Of a stretch of DNA of 51,835 bases, positions 21,041-29,675 are shown one piece after another. A model generated the notes under the pieces. That model made no database searches, was not told where the DNA came from, and saw nothing but the letters and a program-made list of their open reading frames with translations. Positions within the stretch are counted from its first letter, which is position 1; the number at the start of each line of letters is the position of its first letter. The position numbers and the translations under genes are program-made. The DNA comes from Microaerobacter geothermalis (GTDB lineage Bacteria; Bacillota; Bacilli; DSM-22679): contig NZ_JAKIHL010000020.1 in assembly GCF_021608135.1 (NCBI RefSeq), forward strand, positions 1 to 51,835, read 5' to 3'.

Positions 21041-21889
21041 CTGATAGACGTAAAATCCTCTGCCTGTTTTCCGTCCCAGCCATCCAGCCTTTACGTATTT
21101 TCTCAACAGGGGACATGGACGGTATTTGGAATCTCCCAATCCTTCATGGAGTATTTCCATGATATATAAGCAGGTATCCAATCCGATAAAATCTGCTAGG
21201 GTTAAAGGTCCCATTGGATGATTCATCCCCAGCTTCATTACTTCGTCTACGGCCTCAGGTGTGGCTACCCCTTCATAAACACAGTAAATAGCTTCATTAA
21301 TCATCGGCAGAAGGATTCGGTTTGAGACAAAACCAGGAAAGTCATTTACTTCTACTGGAGTTTTGCCCATCTTTTTGGAAAGCTCCTCCACGATTTGATA
21401 GGTTTCATCGCTTGTTGCCAATCCGCGGATGACTTCAATTAACTTCATGACCGGAACAGGGTTCATAAAATGCATTCCGATCACCTGCTCTGGTCTCTTG
21501 GTCACAGCCGCAATTTCGGTAATCGGCAATGATGAGGTATTGCTTGCCAAAATCGCATGGGGAGGGGCAATTTCGTCCAACTTACGGAAAATATCTGATT
21601 TAACCTGCATATTTTCCACGGCGGCCTCCACCACAAAGTCCGCCTCGCTTGCATCTTCCAATGAAGTGGAAGGCTGAATTCTGCTTAGGATGGCCTTTTT
21701 CTCCTCCTCAGACATTCTCCCCTTCTCTACCTGACGGGAAAGATTTTTTTCAATCGTGGACAATCCTCTCTGAACCAATTCTTCTTTAAGGTCATTTAGG
21801 ATCACCTCTAGACCGGTTTGGGCAGCAACTTGAGCAATCCCACTTCCCATCTGCCCGGCTCCAATAACCATAAACTTTTTAATCTCCAT
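21038..21889 (-). CDS. hbd: 3-hydroxybutyryl-CoA dehydrogenase
   Basis: A 283-residue NAD(P)-dependent dehydrogenase that interconverts 3-hydroxybutyryl-CoA and acetoacetyl-CoA. The N-terminal Rossmann fold has GAGQMGSG (10-17), followed by the substrate segments [11 protein letters not shown] and [15 protein letters not shown] with the catalytic His, and [19 protein letters not shown] at 21889 is chosen: the fold starts [12 protein letters not shown] and GGAG lies 8 bases upstream. The frame stays open 32 codons further, without support. No crotonase gene separates it from the acyl-CoA dehydrogenases, so that step must be encoded elsewhere. Confidence 0.94.
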   Translation of the reverse strand: MEIKKFMVIGAGQMGSGIAQVAAQTGLEVILNDLKEELVQRGLSTIEKNLSRQVEKGRMSEEEKKAILSRIQPSTSLEDASEADFVVEAAVENMQVKSDIFRKLDEIAPPHAILASNTSSLPITEIAAVTKRPEQVIGMHFMNPVPVMKLIEVIRGLATSDETYQIVEELSKKMGKTPVEVNDFPGFVSNRILLPMINEAIYCVYEGVATPEAVDEVMKLGMNHPMGPLTLADFIGLDTCLYIMEILHEGLGDSKYRPCPLLRKYVKAGWLGRKTGRGFYVYQ

Positions 21890-22015
21890 TTCCCCCACTC
21901 CTTCAACAATGCTATTTATTTTCATAATATACTCAATGGCTAATTGACGCTCACACGGAGCAAGCCCCGTGGATTCCCGCTTCATCGACCTCGCAACCTA
22001 CTATCTCCACAGGCG

Positions 22016-22141
22016 TTATAATTTCTGTGGATATTGTTTGAACAATTCAATAACTGAAATGCTTTTTAGTGTTCGCACAATATCCGTTGGTGCGACAGTA
22101 GGTTTTGCAGATAAAAAGATATGAATGTGGTCGGGCATGAC
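22016..22141 (-). pseudogene. IS200/IS605 TnpA (Y1 transposase) fragment
   Basis: A 41-codon stretch reads VMPDHIHIFLSAKPTVAPTD, then continues to IVRTLKSISVIELF. It contains the HUH metal-binding motif (His-Ile-His) of Y1 single-strand transposases such as IS200/IS605 TnpA. A stop codon lies just before it and another ends it, and no catalytic tyrosine region remains, so it is a dead remnant. It lies in the 393-bp gap between hbd and the thiolase. The rest of this gap holds only a family II repeat fragment (22218-22260). Confidence 0.75.
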
Positions 22142-22217
22142 TTAAGTCGGACAAATCATCCTGACGGTAAGCCGACAGGTTTTCTTGGCTAAAAATTTAT
22201 AACCACTATGAATCTCA

Positions 22218-22260
22218 ATGGAACTGTAAAATTTACACGTCGCGAGTCGAGTTCGGCGAG
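22218..22260. repeat. Degenerate family II repeat fragment
   Basis: ggaactgtaaaatttacacg followed by cgagtcgagttcgg resembles the end of the family II element at 35965 (ggaattaaagatttacacg, then gagttcg). It lies just downstream of the thiolase stop codon. Confidence 0.4.
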
Positions 22261-22282
22261 AAATAATGAAAAGTCCACCCCG

Positions 22283-23464
22283 TCATTCAACATGAACCAG
22301 CACAGCATCTCCTTGGGCGGCTCCGCTACAGATGGCAGCTACTCCTAATCCTCCTCCCCGGCGCTTAAGTTCATAGATAAGTGTCATCAGTATCCTTGCT
22401 CCGCTGGCTCCGATCGGATGCCCAAGAGCAATGGCACCTCCGTTGACATTTACTTTTTCTACATCCCATCCCACCAGTTTCTGACTGGTTAAGACCACTG
22501 CGGCAAAGGCTTCATTTACTTCAAAAAGATCTATATCATAAGGTGTTAGTCCCGCTTTCTTCAATAGCTTTTGTATGGCTAAGCCCGGGGTGGTTGCAAT
22601 ATAGGGAGCTTCTGCCCCGACCGCTGCGTGTCCCAGAATGGTTGCCATCGGTTTTTTGCCCAATTCCTTGGCTTTCTCCTCAGACATCAACACCATGGCT
22701 CCAGCTCCATCATTCACTCCTGGTGCGTTCCCTGCGGTGATGGACCCATCCTTTGTAAACACTGGCGGAAGTTTTGCCAATTTCTCCAAGCTGGTATCTT
22801 CCCTTGGCCCTTCATCGGTATCCACAAGAATCGGATCTCCTTTTCTTTGAGGGATAGAAACGGGTACAATTTCATCTTTAAATTTACCGCCTTTAATTGC
22901 TGCTACAGCCCTTTGGTGGCTCCTCAAAGCCCATGCATCCTGATTTTCTCTGGGTATAGCATATTCTTTGGCCACATTGCTGCCATGAACCGCCATATGA
23001 ACCCCTTCAAAGGGACAAGTGAGTCCATCATAAACCATTAAATCCTTTATGGTGTCATCTCCCATTCTCATTCCCCAGCGAGCTCTTGGAAGAGCATAAG
23101 GGGCGTTGCTCATGCTTTCCATTCCTCCAGCAACCAAGATTTCACCGTCTCCTGCTCGGATGATTTGATCCGCCAATGTAACACTTCTGAGTCCTGATGC
23201 ACAAACTTTATTAATCGTTTCCGTTTGCACTTCCCAAGGTAATCCAGCCTTGCGGGCAGCTTGCCTGGATGGAATTTGTCCGGCTCCGGCTTGAACCACC
23301 ATCCCCATAATAACCTCATCCACCTGTTCAGGTTGAATGCTTGCTCTCTCCACAGCTTCTTTAATGACTATTCCTCCCAAATCGACGGCCTGAAGGCTTT
23401 GCAAGGCACCGCCAAATTTACCAAAGGGTGTTCTGGCTGCGCTGACAATTACCGTTCTTTTCAA
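22283..23464 (-). CDS. Acetyl-CoA C-acetyltransferase (thiolase)
   Basis: A 393-residue thiolase that condenses two acetyl-CoA or cleaves acetoacetyl-CoA. Nucleophile Cys88 in [10 protein letters not shown], the catalytic His in [16 protein letters not shown], and the second Cys in [11 protein letters not shown] are present. TTG at 23464 is chosen: AAGGAGGG lies 9 bases upstream and the protein begins [19 protein letters not shown] as thiolases do. The frame stays open to 23632, but that part is repeat sequence. It could draw off acetoacetyl-CoA formed from the acetoacetate that Kce releases. Confidence 0.93.
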   Translation of the reverse strand: MKRTVIVSAARTPFGKFGGALQSLQAVDLGGIVIKEAVERASIQPEQVDEVIMGMVVQAGAGQIPSRQAARKAGLPWEVQTETINKVCASGLRSVTLADQIIRAGDGEILVAGGMESMSNAPYALPRARWGMRMGDDTIKDLMVYDGLTCPFEGVHMAVHGSNVAKEYAIPRENQDAWALRSHQRAVAAIKGGKFKDEIVPVSIPQRKGDPILVDTDEGPREDTSLEKLAKLPPVFTKDGSITAGNAPGVNDGAGAMVLMSEEKAKELGKKPMATILGHAAVGAEAPYIATTPGLAIQKLLKKAGLTPYDIDLFEVNEAFAAVVLTSQKLVGWDVEKVNVNGGAIALGHPIGASGARILMTLIYELKRRGGGLGVAAICSGAAQGDAVLVHVE

Positions 23465-23516
23465 AATTGGTTTCCCTCCTTCTTTTACTTGTTGAGGTCC
23501 GTTTGCTTGATGGCAG

Positions 23517-23769
23517 GGATGTTGTATCCTTGCTCCTTGCCTTGTCTCCCTTCGCAAGGATGCTTCAACTGCCGCTCCTCCCTTTTGAGCGGATGCCCTC
23601 ATAACATCTGGGCTTCTCATGGTTGGAGACAATTGAGGGCTATTTTTCCGCTCAAAATGGTTTCCGCTTGGTACGAAGGGCCGGTCTGCGTCTCAAGGAT
23701 TCAACATCCCTAGCTGTACATTTATTTCTTTATTGCGGGGATGTTGTATCTTTGATTCCTTGCCTTGAC
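23517..23769. repeat. Complex palindromic repeat between thiolase and fadF
   Basis: gggatgttgtatccttg (23517-23533) is inverted at 23694-23710 (caaggattcaacatccc) and directly repeated near 23738 (gggatgttgtatctttg), each direct copy followed by ccttgccttg. Inside, ttttgagcgga pairs with tccgctcaaaa and cccttcg with cgaaggg, so 23517-23710 folds into a long hairpin. The gap 23465-23778 contains only this and the thiolase ribosome-binding site. Confidence 0.6.
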
Positions 23770-23778
23770 TATTCGTCT

Positions 23779-25851
23779 TTATATTGCTTCGGCCAGGATT
23801 TCAGCAATATCTTTGGTTTTCACTTGGTCTTCCACTTCCTTCATCTTGGTTCCGTCACTCATCATGGTGAGACAATATGGACATGCACTTCCAATGGTGG
23901 TTGGGTTTACGGCTAAAGCCTGTTCTGTTCTGGCTACGTTTACCCTGGTTCCTTCTGTTTCTTCCATCCACATCATTCCGCCTCCAGCTCCACAGCACAT
24001 GCTGTTTTCCTTATTCCGATCCATTTCTACAATTTCTACCCCAGGAATCGCCTGAAGGATTTTGCGCGGAATCTCATAGATGTTGTTATAACGTCCCAGG
24101 TAACAGGAGTCATGATAAGTAATCCGTTCCTTCACTTCTTTAACAGGCTTAATCTTTCCTTCTTCCAATAATTTGTTCAAAACTTCAGTGTGATGGTATA
24201 CTTCTGCCTCCAGCCCGAATTCCGGATATTCATGTTTTAAGGTATTGTAAGCATGGGGATCGCAGGTCACAATTTTCTTTACATTGTACTTCTGGAAGGT
24301 TTCTATATTCTCCACAGCCATTTGCTGGAATAAGAATTCATTTCCTAATCTTCTGGCGGTATCCCCGGAATTTTTTTCTTCGTTTCCTAAAATGGCAAAT
24401 TTGACACCGGCATGATGAAGGATTTTTGCAAAGGCTTGGGATACTTTTATGTTACGATTGTCGTATGAACCCATGGAACCCACCCAGAAGAGATATTCAA
24501 ATTCTTCTGCTTCTTTGACGGTCGGAACCATTTCTTCCATCCCTTCACGCCATTTGATGCGGTCATTCCGGTTGATCCCCCAAGGATTCCCCTGACGTTC
24601 AATGTTATTTAACGTGCGTTGGGCCTCGGCAGGCATACGCCCTTCGGTAAGCACCAGATAACGGCGCATGTCGATGATTTTTTCCACATGTTCGTTCATC
24701 ACCGGGCACTGATCTTCACAGTTGCGACAGGTGGTACAAGCCCATAATTCCTGTTCTGTAATAACATCTCCAATCAATTCAATGCTGTAATCAAATTCTT
24801 TCTGTGCTCCTTCCGAAGCTGCGGCTGCTTCACTGGCTGCAATCGCCAATGAATTGGCTCTGGTTCCGCTAAAAGCAAAGGCAGGCATCCAAGGTGTCCT
24901 TGAGGTAATAACGGCCCCCTTCTCGGTCAAATGATCTCTCATCTTAACAATCAAATCCATTGGAGATAGCATTTTACCTGTTCCGGATGCGGGACACATG
25001 CTTGTACAGCGGCCGCATTCCACACAGGCATATAAATCAATCAGGGATTTCTGGCTAAAGTTCTCAATTCGTCCAACGCCAAATTCCTCCTGGGTTTCAT
25101 CTTCAAAATCGATGGTCTTTAGTTTGCCAGGCGGATCCAACCGCTTCAAAAATACGTTGACGGGAGCGGCAATCAGATGGGCATGTTTGGACTGCGGAAC
25201 ATATACAAGAAAAGTTAACAAGGTAAGGAGGTGAATCCACCAGAAGAGATAAAAAAGGCCGCCAGCAACTCCCGGAGAAACCCCGCTAAAGGCTGTTGTA
25301 ATTAATGAAGAAAAAGGAGCATAGGCGGAAGTTTCCTCACCCAACCAGAGACGTTCAAAGCCGAAGCTGAACAGCTCTGAAAGCATCAAGATGCCGATAA
25401 ACCAAATGACCAATGATGCCTTCCATCCCCTTTTTAATCGGGGAAGTTTTTCGATGTATCTTCGGTATGCAGCATATAGTACCGCGATAATGACCAAAAC
25501 AATGACAATTTCCTGGCTGAGGGTAAATAAGGAATAGGCAGGTACAGGCAAAGTCCAACCCTTTACCAATCCTTTCACAATCAATTCAATGGCACCAAAT
25601 TGAATGATAATAAATCCATAAAACATAATGACATGCATGATTCCGCTTTTTTTGTCTTTTAACAGCTTCTTCTGCCCGAAAACATTGACAAGGATGGCAT
25701 TGATCCTTTCACCCATGTCTTTCTTAAAATCGCTCTTTTTCCCGAGCTTAATGAAGGTATAGCGACTATACACAACATGGGCAAAAAGATACAAAGCATA
25801 TCCCGTAATACCTAAAAATGCAAGTAGATTGATCACCTGAAGGAAGTCCAT
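23779..25851 (-). CDS. fadF: Membrane Fe-S oxidoreductase FadF (ETF:quinone type)
   Basis: A 690-residue protein of the FadF/YwjF family, thought to carry electrons from acyl-CoA dehydrogenase/ETF to menaquinone. About five membrane segments (within 5-220) are followed by two ferredoxin clusters, CVECGRCTSMCP (Cys276-286) and CTTCRNCEDQCP (Cys372-382). Two HdrB-like cysteine-rich (CCG) regions follow, with HDSCYLGR, MCCGAGGG and ACPYC. It leads the acyl-CoA gene run, after which come thiolase, hbd and the dehydrogenases. AAGGAGA lies 12 bases from ATG. The promoter region contains a possible TetR operator. Confidence 0.93.
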   Translation of the reverse strand: MDFLQVINLLAFLGITGYALYLFAHVVYSRYTFIKLGKKSDFKKDMGERINAILVNVFGQKKLLKDKKSGIMHVIMFYGFIIIQFGAIELIVKGLVKGWTLPVPAYSLFTLSQEIVIVLVIIAVLYAAYRRYIEKLPRLKRGWKASLVIWFIGILMLSELFSFGFERLWLGEETSAYAPFSSLITTAFSGVSPGVAGGLFYLFWWIHLLTLLTFLVYVPQSKHAHLIAAPVNVFLKRLDPPGKLKTIDFEDETQEEFGVGRIENFSQKSLIDLYACVECGRCTSMCPASGTGKMLSPMDLIVKMRDHLTEKGAVITSRTPWMPAFAFSGTRANSLAIAASEAAAASEGAQKEFDYSIELIGDVITEQELWACTTCRNCEDQCPVMNEHVEKIIDMRRYLVLTEGRMPAEAQRTLNNIERQGNPWGINRNDRIKWREGMEEMVPTVKEAEEFEYLFWVGSMGSYDNRNIKVSQAFAKILHHAGVKFAILGNEEKNSGDTARRLGNEFLFQQMAVENIETFQKYNVKKIVTCDPHAYNTLKHEYPEFGLEAEVYHHTEVLNKLLEEGKIKPVKEVKERITYHDSCYLGRYNNIYEIPRKILQAIPGVEIVEMDRNKENSMCCGAGGGMMWMEETEGTRVNVARTEQALAVNPTTIGSACPYCLTMMSDGTKMKEVEDQVKTKDIAEILAEAI

Positions 25852-25895
25852 GTTTCATCACCATCTCCTTTTCTCTTTTATCTCTAAGATTTTGT

Positions 25896-26023
25896 TAGAT
25901 GCAGATCTAAAGATTCACACGTCTGCTGGAATCAGTTTGAGGGCTAATTCCCGTTCTTTTGCCTCTTCGCCAAGTTTGAACTCGAAGGCTGTCCTTTGTG
26001 AATTCTTTAGCTCCGTCCCTATC
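25896..26023. repeat. Family II repeat (internally deleted copy)
   Basis: agattcacacgtctgct at one end and gaattctttagctccgt at the other match the ends of the copy at 46994-47210 (reverse complement). The middle shares cagtttgagggctaa and gaactcgaaggctgtcc, with about 85 bases missing. The 25852-26280 gap also holds the fadF promoter and the terminator of the FAH-family gene. Confidence 0.65.
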
Positions 26024-26100
26024 TTACTCTATAATCATAAAATAAATTGAAAAAATAAGCCAATTAGAAAGAGTCAAAACAATATATCTTTTCGTTCACT

Positions 26101-26130
26101 ATTGTACCACAATTCTGAGCGGTTGTTCAG
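26101..26130 (-). promoter_or_regulatory. fadF promoter with candidate TetR-type operator
   Basis: Minus-strand -10 TACAAT (26106-26101) with an 18-bp spacer to CTGAAC (26130-26125). The imperfect palindrome CTGAACAACCGCTCAG (26130-26115) covers the -35 and spacer, where a repressor would block polymerase. A related TGAACGCTCA lies upstream of acyl-CoA dehydrogenase 1 near 19713-19722. Whether the TetR protein at 16882 binds here is inference. Confidence 0.4.
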
Positions 26131-26212
26131 CATAAAATTATTTTTTTCGGCTGAAAAATTTGTTAGAGAGGTGAGAATGGATGGAGGACCTTAGTGACGG
26201 TTAGCTATCGGA

Positions 26213-26252
26213 TAAAAAAATCCGCCTACCTGTTCAGAAAAAGGGGCGGATT
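26213..26252 (-). terminator. Intrinsic terminator of FAH-family gene
   Basis: Minus-strand AATCCGCC (26252-26245), an 18-base loop, then GGCGGATT (26226-26219) running into TTTTTTT. It lies about 30 bases beyond the stop codon of the gene at 26281. Confidence 0.75.
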
Positions 26253-26280
26253 GAATGACAAAACGCTGGGTTTCACTTTT

Positions 26281-27162
26281 TTATTTTAATACCTTAAGAT
26301 CGGTTACCGGATTTACCAATTTTTCGAAACCATCAATGTGGCATTCTACGACATCGCCATCCCGAATCACCACTGCACCTGGAGTTCCTGTTGAGATGAT
26401 ATCCCCAGGCAAAAGGGTCATGACCTTTGAATGGAAGGATACCAAAAACCATGGACGGAATGTCATATTAGAGACCACATTTTTTCGGTGGATTTTTCCA
26501 TTGATGACGGTCGCAACATGTAAATGATGAACCTCGTCCACCTCATCGGGAGTGACCAATTGGGGCCCAAAGCTGAAGAAGGTGTCAAAGCTCTTAGAAC
26601 GGGTTAAATACCTGGGATTTTTCTGTAAAATATCTTCTGCCGTCATATCGATGATGGTGGTAAATCCGGCAATCACTTGAGGAGCATCCTCTTCGGAAAC
26701 ATCCTTGCATTCTTTGCCGATGATGATTCCTAGTTCAGCTTCTGCCGTCGTTCGTTCTGATTGATGAGGGATTTTGATGGTATCGTTTGGACCAATAATG
26801 GTCGTATCCGGCTTCATAAAGCTGGCTGGTTCCGTATTGGGGGCTTTTTCGCTTAAATCGGCGGCATGTTCCACATAGTTTAATCCAATTCCCCAAATCT
26901 TTCTGGGATGGCGGTAAAGGGGACCGTATTCCACGTTATTCAATGGAATGTCTACCTGGGAAAGTTCATTTATTTGGCTTTCTCCACCGTTTTTATACCA
27001 ATTTTTTATTTCATCCAAATGGCCAGATTTAATGATTTCCAATAGGTCGGTAGACCAGTTTTTATTCATTTTTTGATTAATAGTTCCAATTAATATGGCT
27101 CCTCCCTTGCCAATCACTGCTGCTTTTTCTGATCCATTTACTTTTACGGTTGCCAAACGCAT
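26281..27162 (-). CDS. Fumarylacetoacetate hydrolase family protein
   Basis: A 293-residue FAH-fold enzyme. The family includes 2-hydroxyhepta-2,4-dienedioate isomerases, 2-keto-4-pentenoate hydratases and acylpyruvate hydrolases. The fold core runs from about residue 85: GLNYVEHA, EAELGIIIGKECKDVSEEDA and ITGTGTPG-like IISTGTPGAV. Acidic metal ligands are in AEAELG and in TIIDMTAED. The N-terminal 80 residues are the usual cap. The start has GGAGAGGG. It belongs to an accessory island with a broken dehydrogenase, two GntR regulators and a permease, so an organic-acid catabolic role is likely; the substrate is unknown. Confidence 0.85.
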   Translation of the reverse strand: MRLATVKVNGSEKAAVIGKGGAILIGTINQKMNKNWSTDLLEIIKSGHLDEIKNWYKNGGESQINELSQVDIPLNNVEYGPLYRHPRKIWGIGLNYVEHAADLSEKAPNTEPASFMKPDTTIIGPNDTIKIPHQSERTTAEAELGIIIGKECKDVSEEDAPQVIAGFTTIIDMTAEDILQKNPRYLTRSKSFDTFFSFGPQLVTPDEVDEVHHLHVATVINGKIHRKNVVSNMTFRPWFLVSFHSKVMTLLPGDIISTGTPGAVVIRDGDVVECHIDGFEKLVNPVTDLKVLK

Positions 27163-27221
27163 GGTTTACCCTCTCCTTTTTGTTTGATTGATTTTATTCT
27201 TGATAATATGAAAAATCAGGT

Positions 27222-27643
27222 TCATGACCTCCTAGGTTGATGAATGCCATTCACCACAAAATCGGGGGCATCTCCCTGCTCCACCCTTAAGATATTTTGA
27301 AACGCAAGATGAAGGACCCGGTTTAACGTATCCCTTGTGCCTGCCCCGATGTGGGGTGAGGCGATGACTTGCTCAAGCTTTAACAAGGGGTTATTCGGAT
27401 TCACTGGCTCTGATTCCCAGACATAAATTTTGCCTTTGCTGCCTTTTTAAAAATATTTTCTCCAATTTTCTTCGTGGCAACCAGTAAGTAATCTGCTTCA
27501 GAAAGTTTCTCGTCCTTTTCCTCATCAGCCATTTCATCCCAAAACCACAAATCAAATCCTTCGGGCTTTTGTTCATGCAAAATTTTCTTAAATTCTTCAA
27601 ATACCTTGTCAAAATATAATATCTTCTTTGTCACGACACTCAC
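27222..27643 (-). pseudogene. D-2-hydroxyacid dehydrogenase with internal deletion
   Basis: The first part (27643 to about 27425) reads as the N-terminus of a D-isomer-specific 2-hydroxyacid dehydrogenase: KKILYFDKVFEEFKKIL, then YLLVATKKIGENIF. The second part (about 27415 to 27222), in another frame, reads EPVNPNNPLLKLEQVIASPH followed by IGAGTRDTLNRVL, its C-terminus with the catalytic His. The NAD-binding middle, normally around 190 residues, is gone, and the junction shifts the frame. The gene is therefore dead. It lies between the FAH-family gene and a GntR regulator and was probably part of the same catabolic unit. Confidence 0.8.
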
Positions 27644-27652
27644 CTACATGTA

Positions 27653-27781
27653 TCAACTTAACCGGCAAAGGTCTCGTCTTTTTTGTCTTCCGTTTTTCCT
27701 GTTCCTCTGTTCTGCATTTTTTTCATCGATGACAAACGCTGTTTTTTCATTTTCCTGAATGGTTAAATCCAATTGATCCAC
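27653..27781 (-). CDS. Possible 42-residue small ORF
   Basis: Minus-strand GTG at 27781, with AGGGGTG a few bases upstream, opens a frame reading VDQLDLTIQENEKTAFVIDE, followed by a strongly basic end. I do not recognise it. The acidic, sensible-looking first half and the Lys/Arg-rich end suggest either a small protein or the truncated start of a longer gene whose remainder was lost together with the dehydrogenase next to it. Support is limited to the start site and composition. Confidence 0.25.
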   Translation of the reverse strand: MDQLDLTIQENEKTAFVIDEKNAEQRNRKNGRQKRRDLCRLS

Positions 27782-27803
27782 CTCATCACCCCTGAGTGAA
27801 CAA

Positions 27804-28520
27804 TTACATTTTGTCTCCATTGAGAATTCTCCAGATTTTCTTCTCGTTTCTCAACAAATGGTTCCTCATGGCTTCCATTGCTTTCATACCATCTCTTTGA
27901 ACAATGGATTGGATAACTTCTTCATGTTCCCCATGACTCTCTAAAAAACGGCCTGGAACCTTTACCGATTGCATTTTACTGATCCTGATTCCCTCTTCAA
28001 ATTTATTGGATACATTCTCAAAAACCTCTTTGTAAATGGAGTTGTGAGCAGCTAAGATGATTGAATAATGAAACATATAGTCCTCTTCGACACCCAGCAG
28101 ACCATTCTGGTTTGCCTCTACCAACTTTTCATGGGCTTGCCTGATCAGATACAAATCTTCATCTGTGGCCCTTGAAGCCGCTAAGGCCGCAGCTTCTACC
28201 TCTATTCCCCTGCGAAATTCTAATATCTCTTGAAGGGCTACTTTTTCTATCAAATTCTTTGTCACCCGTTGGGCAATGGTTTCTCCTTCCATTTCCTTTA
28301 AAAATATGCCTAATCCGGGCCTCGTCTCAATAATTCCATTGGCATGAAGAACACTCATTGCCTCCCTGACTGCCGTTTTACTCACATTAAAAATGTCGGT
28401 CAATTCATTTTCTGAGGGTAATTTTTGTCCCGGCTTAATATTTTCTTCTTCAATGTATTTTTCAATCGCTAAAATAATCTCCTCAAACAGCCTCTTTTTT
28501 CTGATCGGTTTTAAAGCCAA
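27804..28520 (-). CDS. GntR-family regulator (FadR/FCD subfamily)
   Basis: A 238-residue repressor. The N-terminal GntR winged helix is at about 8-75 (IKPGQKLPSENELTDIFNVSKTAVREAMSVLHANGIIETRPGLGIFL) and the C-terminal helical FCD ligand domain at about 95-230 has the usual Asp/His metal-site residues (Asp, His in EDYMFHYSIILAAHN and ESHGEHEEV). Start is TTG with AAGGTG 5 bases upstream. An operator-like palindrome lies 83 bp upstream and again before the permease, so it likely controls itself and the transporter. FCD regulators usually sense organic acids. Confidence 0.9.
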   Translation of the reverse strand: MALKPIRKKRLFEEIILAIEKYIEEENIKPGQKLPSENELTDIFNVSKTAVREAMSVLHANGIIETRPGLGIFLKEMEGETIAQRVTKNLIEKVALQEILEFRRGIEVEAAALAASRATDEDLYLIRQAHEKLVEANQNGLLGVEEDYMFHYSIILAAHNSIYKEVFENVSNKFEEGIRISKMQSVKVPGRFLESHGEHEEVIQSIVQRDGMKAMEAMRNHLLRNEKKIWRILNGDKM

Positions 28521-28602
28521 GTCATCACCTTCTTTTGGGCCAGGATAAAAATGGATAGAAATTGTTCATTTATAATATAATTAATCTTTTCATTTATTCA
28601 TA

Positions 28603-28613
28603 TGGTCAGACCA
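28603..28613. promoter_or_regulatory. GntR/FCD operator, site 1
   Basis: TGGTCAGACCA, a palindrome of the TGGTnnnACCA type bound by FCD-class GntR proteins such as PdhR and LldR. The 15-bp block AATTGGTCTGACCAT (minus strand) is identical to that at 29558. It sits in the divergent region between the two GntR genes. Confidence 0.65.
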
Positions 28614-28761
28614 ATTATCAAGCCATTTTATCTGAAGTTTAATATTTTAAGAAAAGTGTGTCAATCATTAGTTTGTCTTGCCCTGGCTTCTCCTATTATA
28701 TTTATTGAATGTACATGATATGATACATTAGAAAAAATATTCTATTTTCCGAGGTGTACCC

Positions 28762-29424
28762 ATGAAGGAGAAATACATCACACCATCCGTTCCAAGAACC
28801 TTTGAACAGGTAGCTAAACAGATCGTCCAGTTTATCATGTTGGAAGGGATGACCCCGGGCACAAAACTGCCAACGGAAAGAAAATTAAGCGAATTGCTGG
28901 AAGTAAGCCGTTCCTCCATCCGTGAAGGATTACGGGTGCTAGAATTATTAAAGTACCTTGAATCAAGGCAAGGAGGAGGAACCTTTGTTTCAGAACCTCC
29001 CCCATTTTTAATCCCTGTTCAAGTATTAAACGAAGGGACCGATAAAAATAGATTAGATCAGTACTTTGATGTTGCCCTGATGTGTGCAAAAAAAATAGTA
29101 TATTCATGTTTGGATGATATCCATTCAACTGAAACCTTTTCTTTTATACAAGACTTTTCGCCTTCACCTGAACAACGTGATAACCAAAGTTCCATTCATG
29201 ATTGGTTTATTTTTCACTCCATGATCATTTATCTGGGTAAGCATCACAATCTGTCTTATTTCCTTTCCCTTTGGTCCAGTATTTTCGATTTGTTAACTCA
29301 AAACAAGTATTTTCAGGATTATTCTATCACGATAAGTGTAAAGGAGATCATTGATGCCATTGTGCATATGGACCGATATGCAGTTGATCACTTTTTTCAC
29401 AAGGTATATCGCCACATTTCCTAA
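28762..29424 (+). CDS. GntR-family regulator with atypical effector domain
   Basis: A 220-residue protein with a clear GntR winged helix (about 15-80: MTPGTKLPTERKLSELLEVSRSSIREGLRVLELLKYLESRQGGGTFV). The remaining 140 residues are mostly helical but lack an obvious FCD metal-binding pattern, so the effector domain is divergent or reduced. Start ATG has GAGGTG 5 bases upstream. It is divergent from the other GntR gene and upstream of a permease. It may be a second regulator of the transporter. Confidence 0.8.
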   Translation: MKEKYITPSVPRTFEQVAKQIVQFIMLEGMTPGTKLPTERKLSELLEVSRSSIREGLRVLELLKYLESRQGGGTFVSEPPPFLIPVQVLNEGTDKNRLDQYFDVALMCAKKIVYSCLDDIHSTETFSFIQDFSPSPEQRDNQSSIHDWFIFHSMIIYLGKHHNLSYFLSLWSSIFDLLTQNKYFQDYSITISVKEIIDAIVHMDRYAVDHFFHKVYRHIS

Positions 29425-29558
29425 ATCATCCCATATATAATTTCAAACATTTTATCTCGGTGTACTTCTAAGACCCCATCTGAAAACTATCGTCCACTTT
29501 ATTTACTTTTTTCTCCTTTATCGTTAATCTATTATAAACGGCGATTTTTTACGCTAAT

Positions 29559-29569
29559 TGGTCTGACCA
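29559..29569. promoter_or_regulatory. GntR/FCD operator, site 2
   Basis: TGGTCTGACCA, 107 bp upstream of the permease start, is the same sequence as site 1 read on the other strand, including flanking AATT and T. The identical pair, almost 1 kb apart, supports a shared regulator. Confidence 0.65.
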
Positions 29570-29675
29570 TCATATTAGGCGTTATACCCGTTTGTATCAG
29601 CAGCATGTTTTGCAGGCCAATTTGGGCTGTGATTTTGATTTCCTTCTTCCTAAAAAATAGACAAGGTGAAAATAA

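Noticed and set aside
23465-23632. 56-residue N-terminal extension of the thiolase
   Set aside because: It lies in repeat sequence, thiolases begin at the [12 protein letters not shown] segment, and AAGGAGGG is correctly placed for TTG at 23464.
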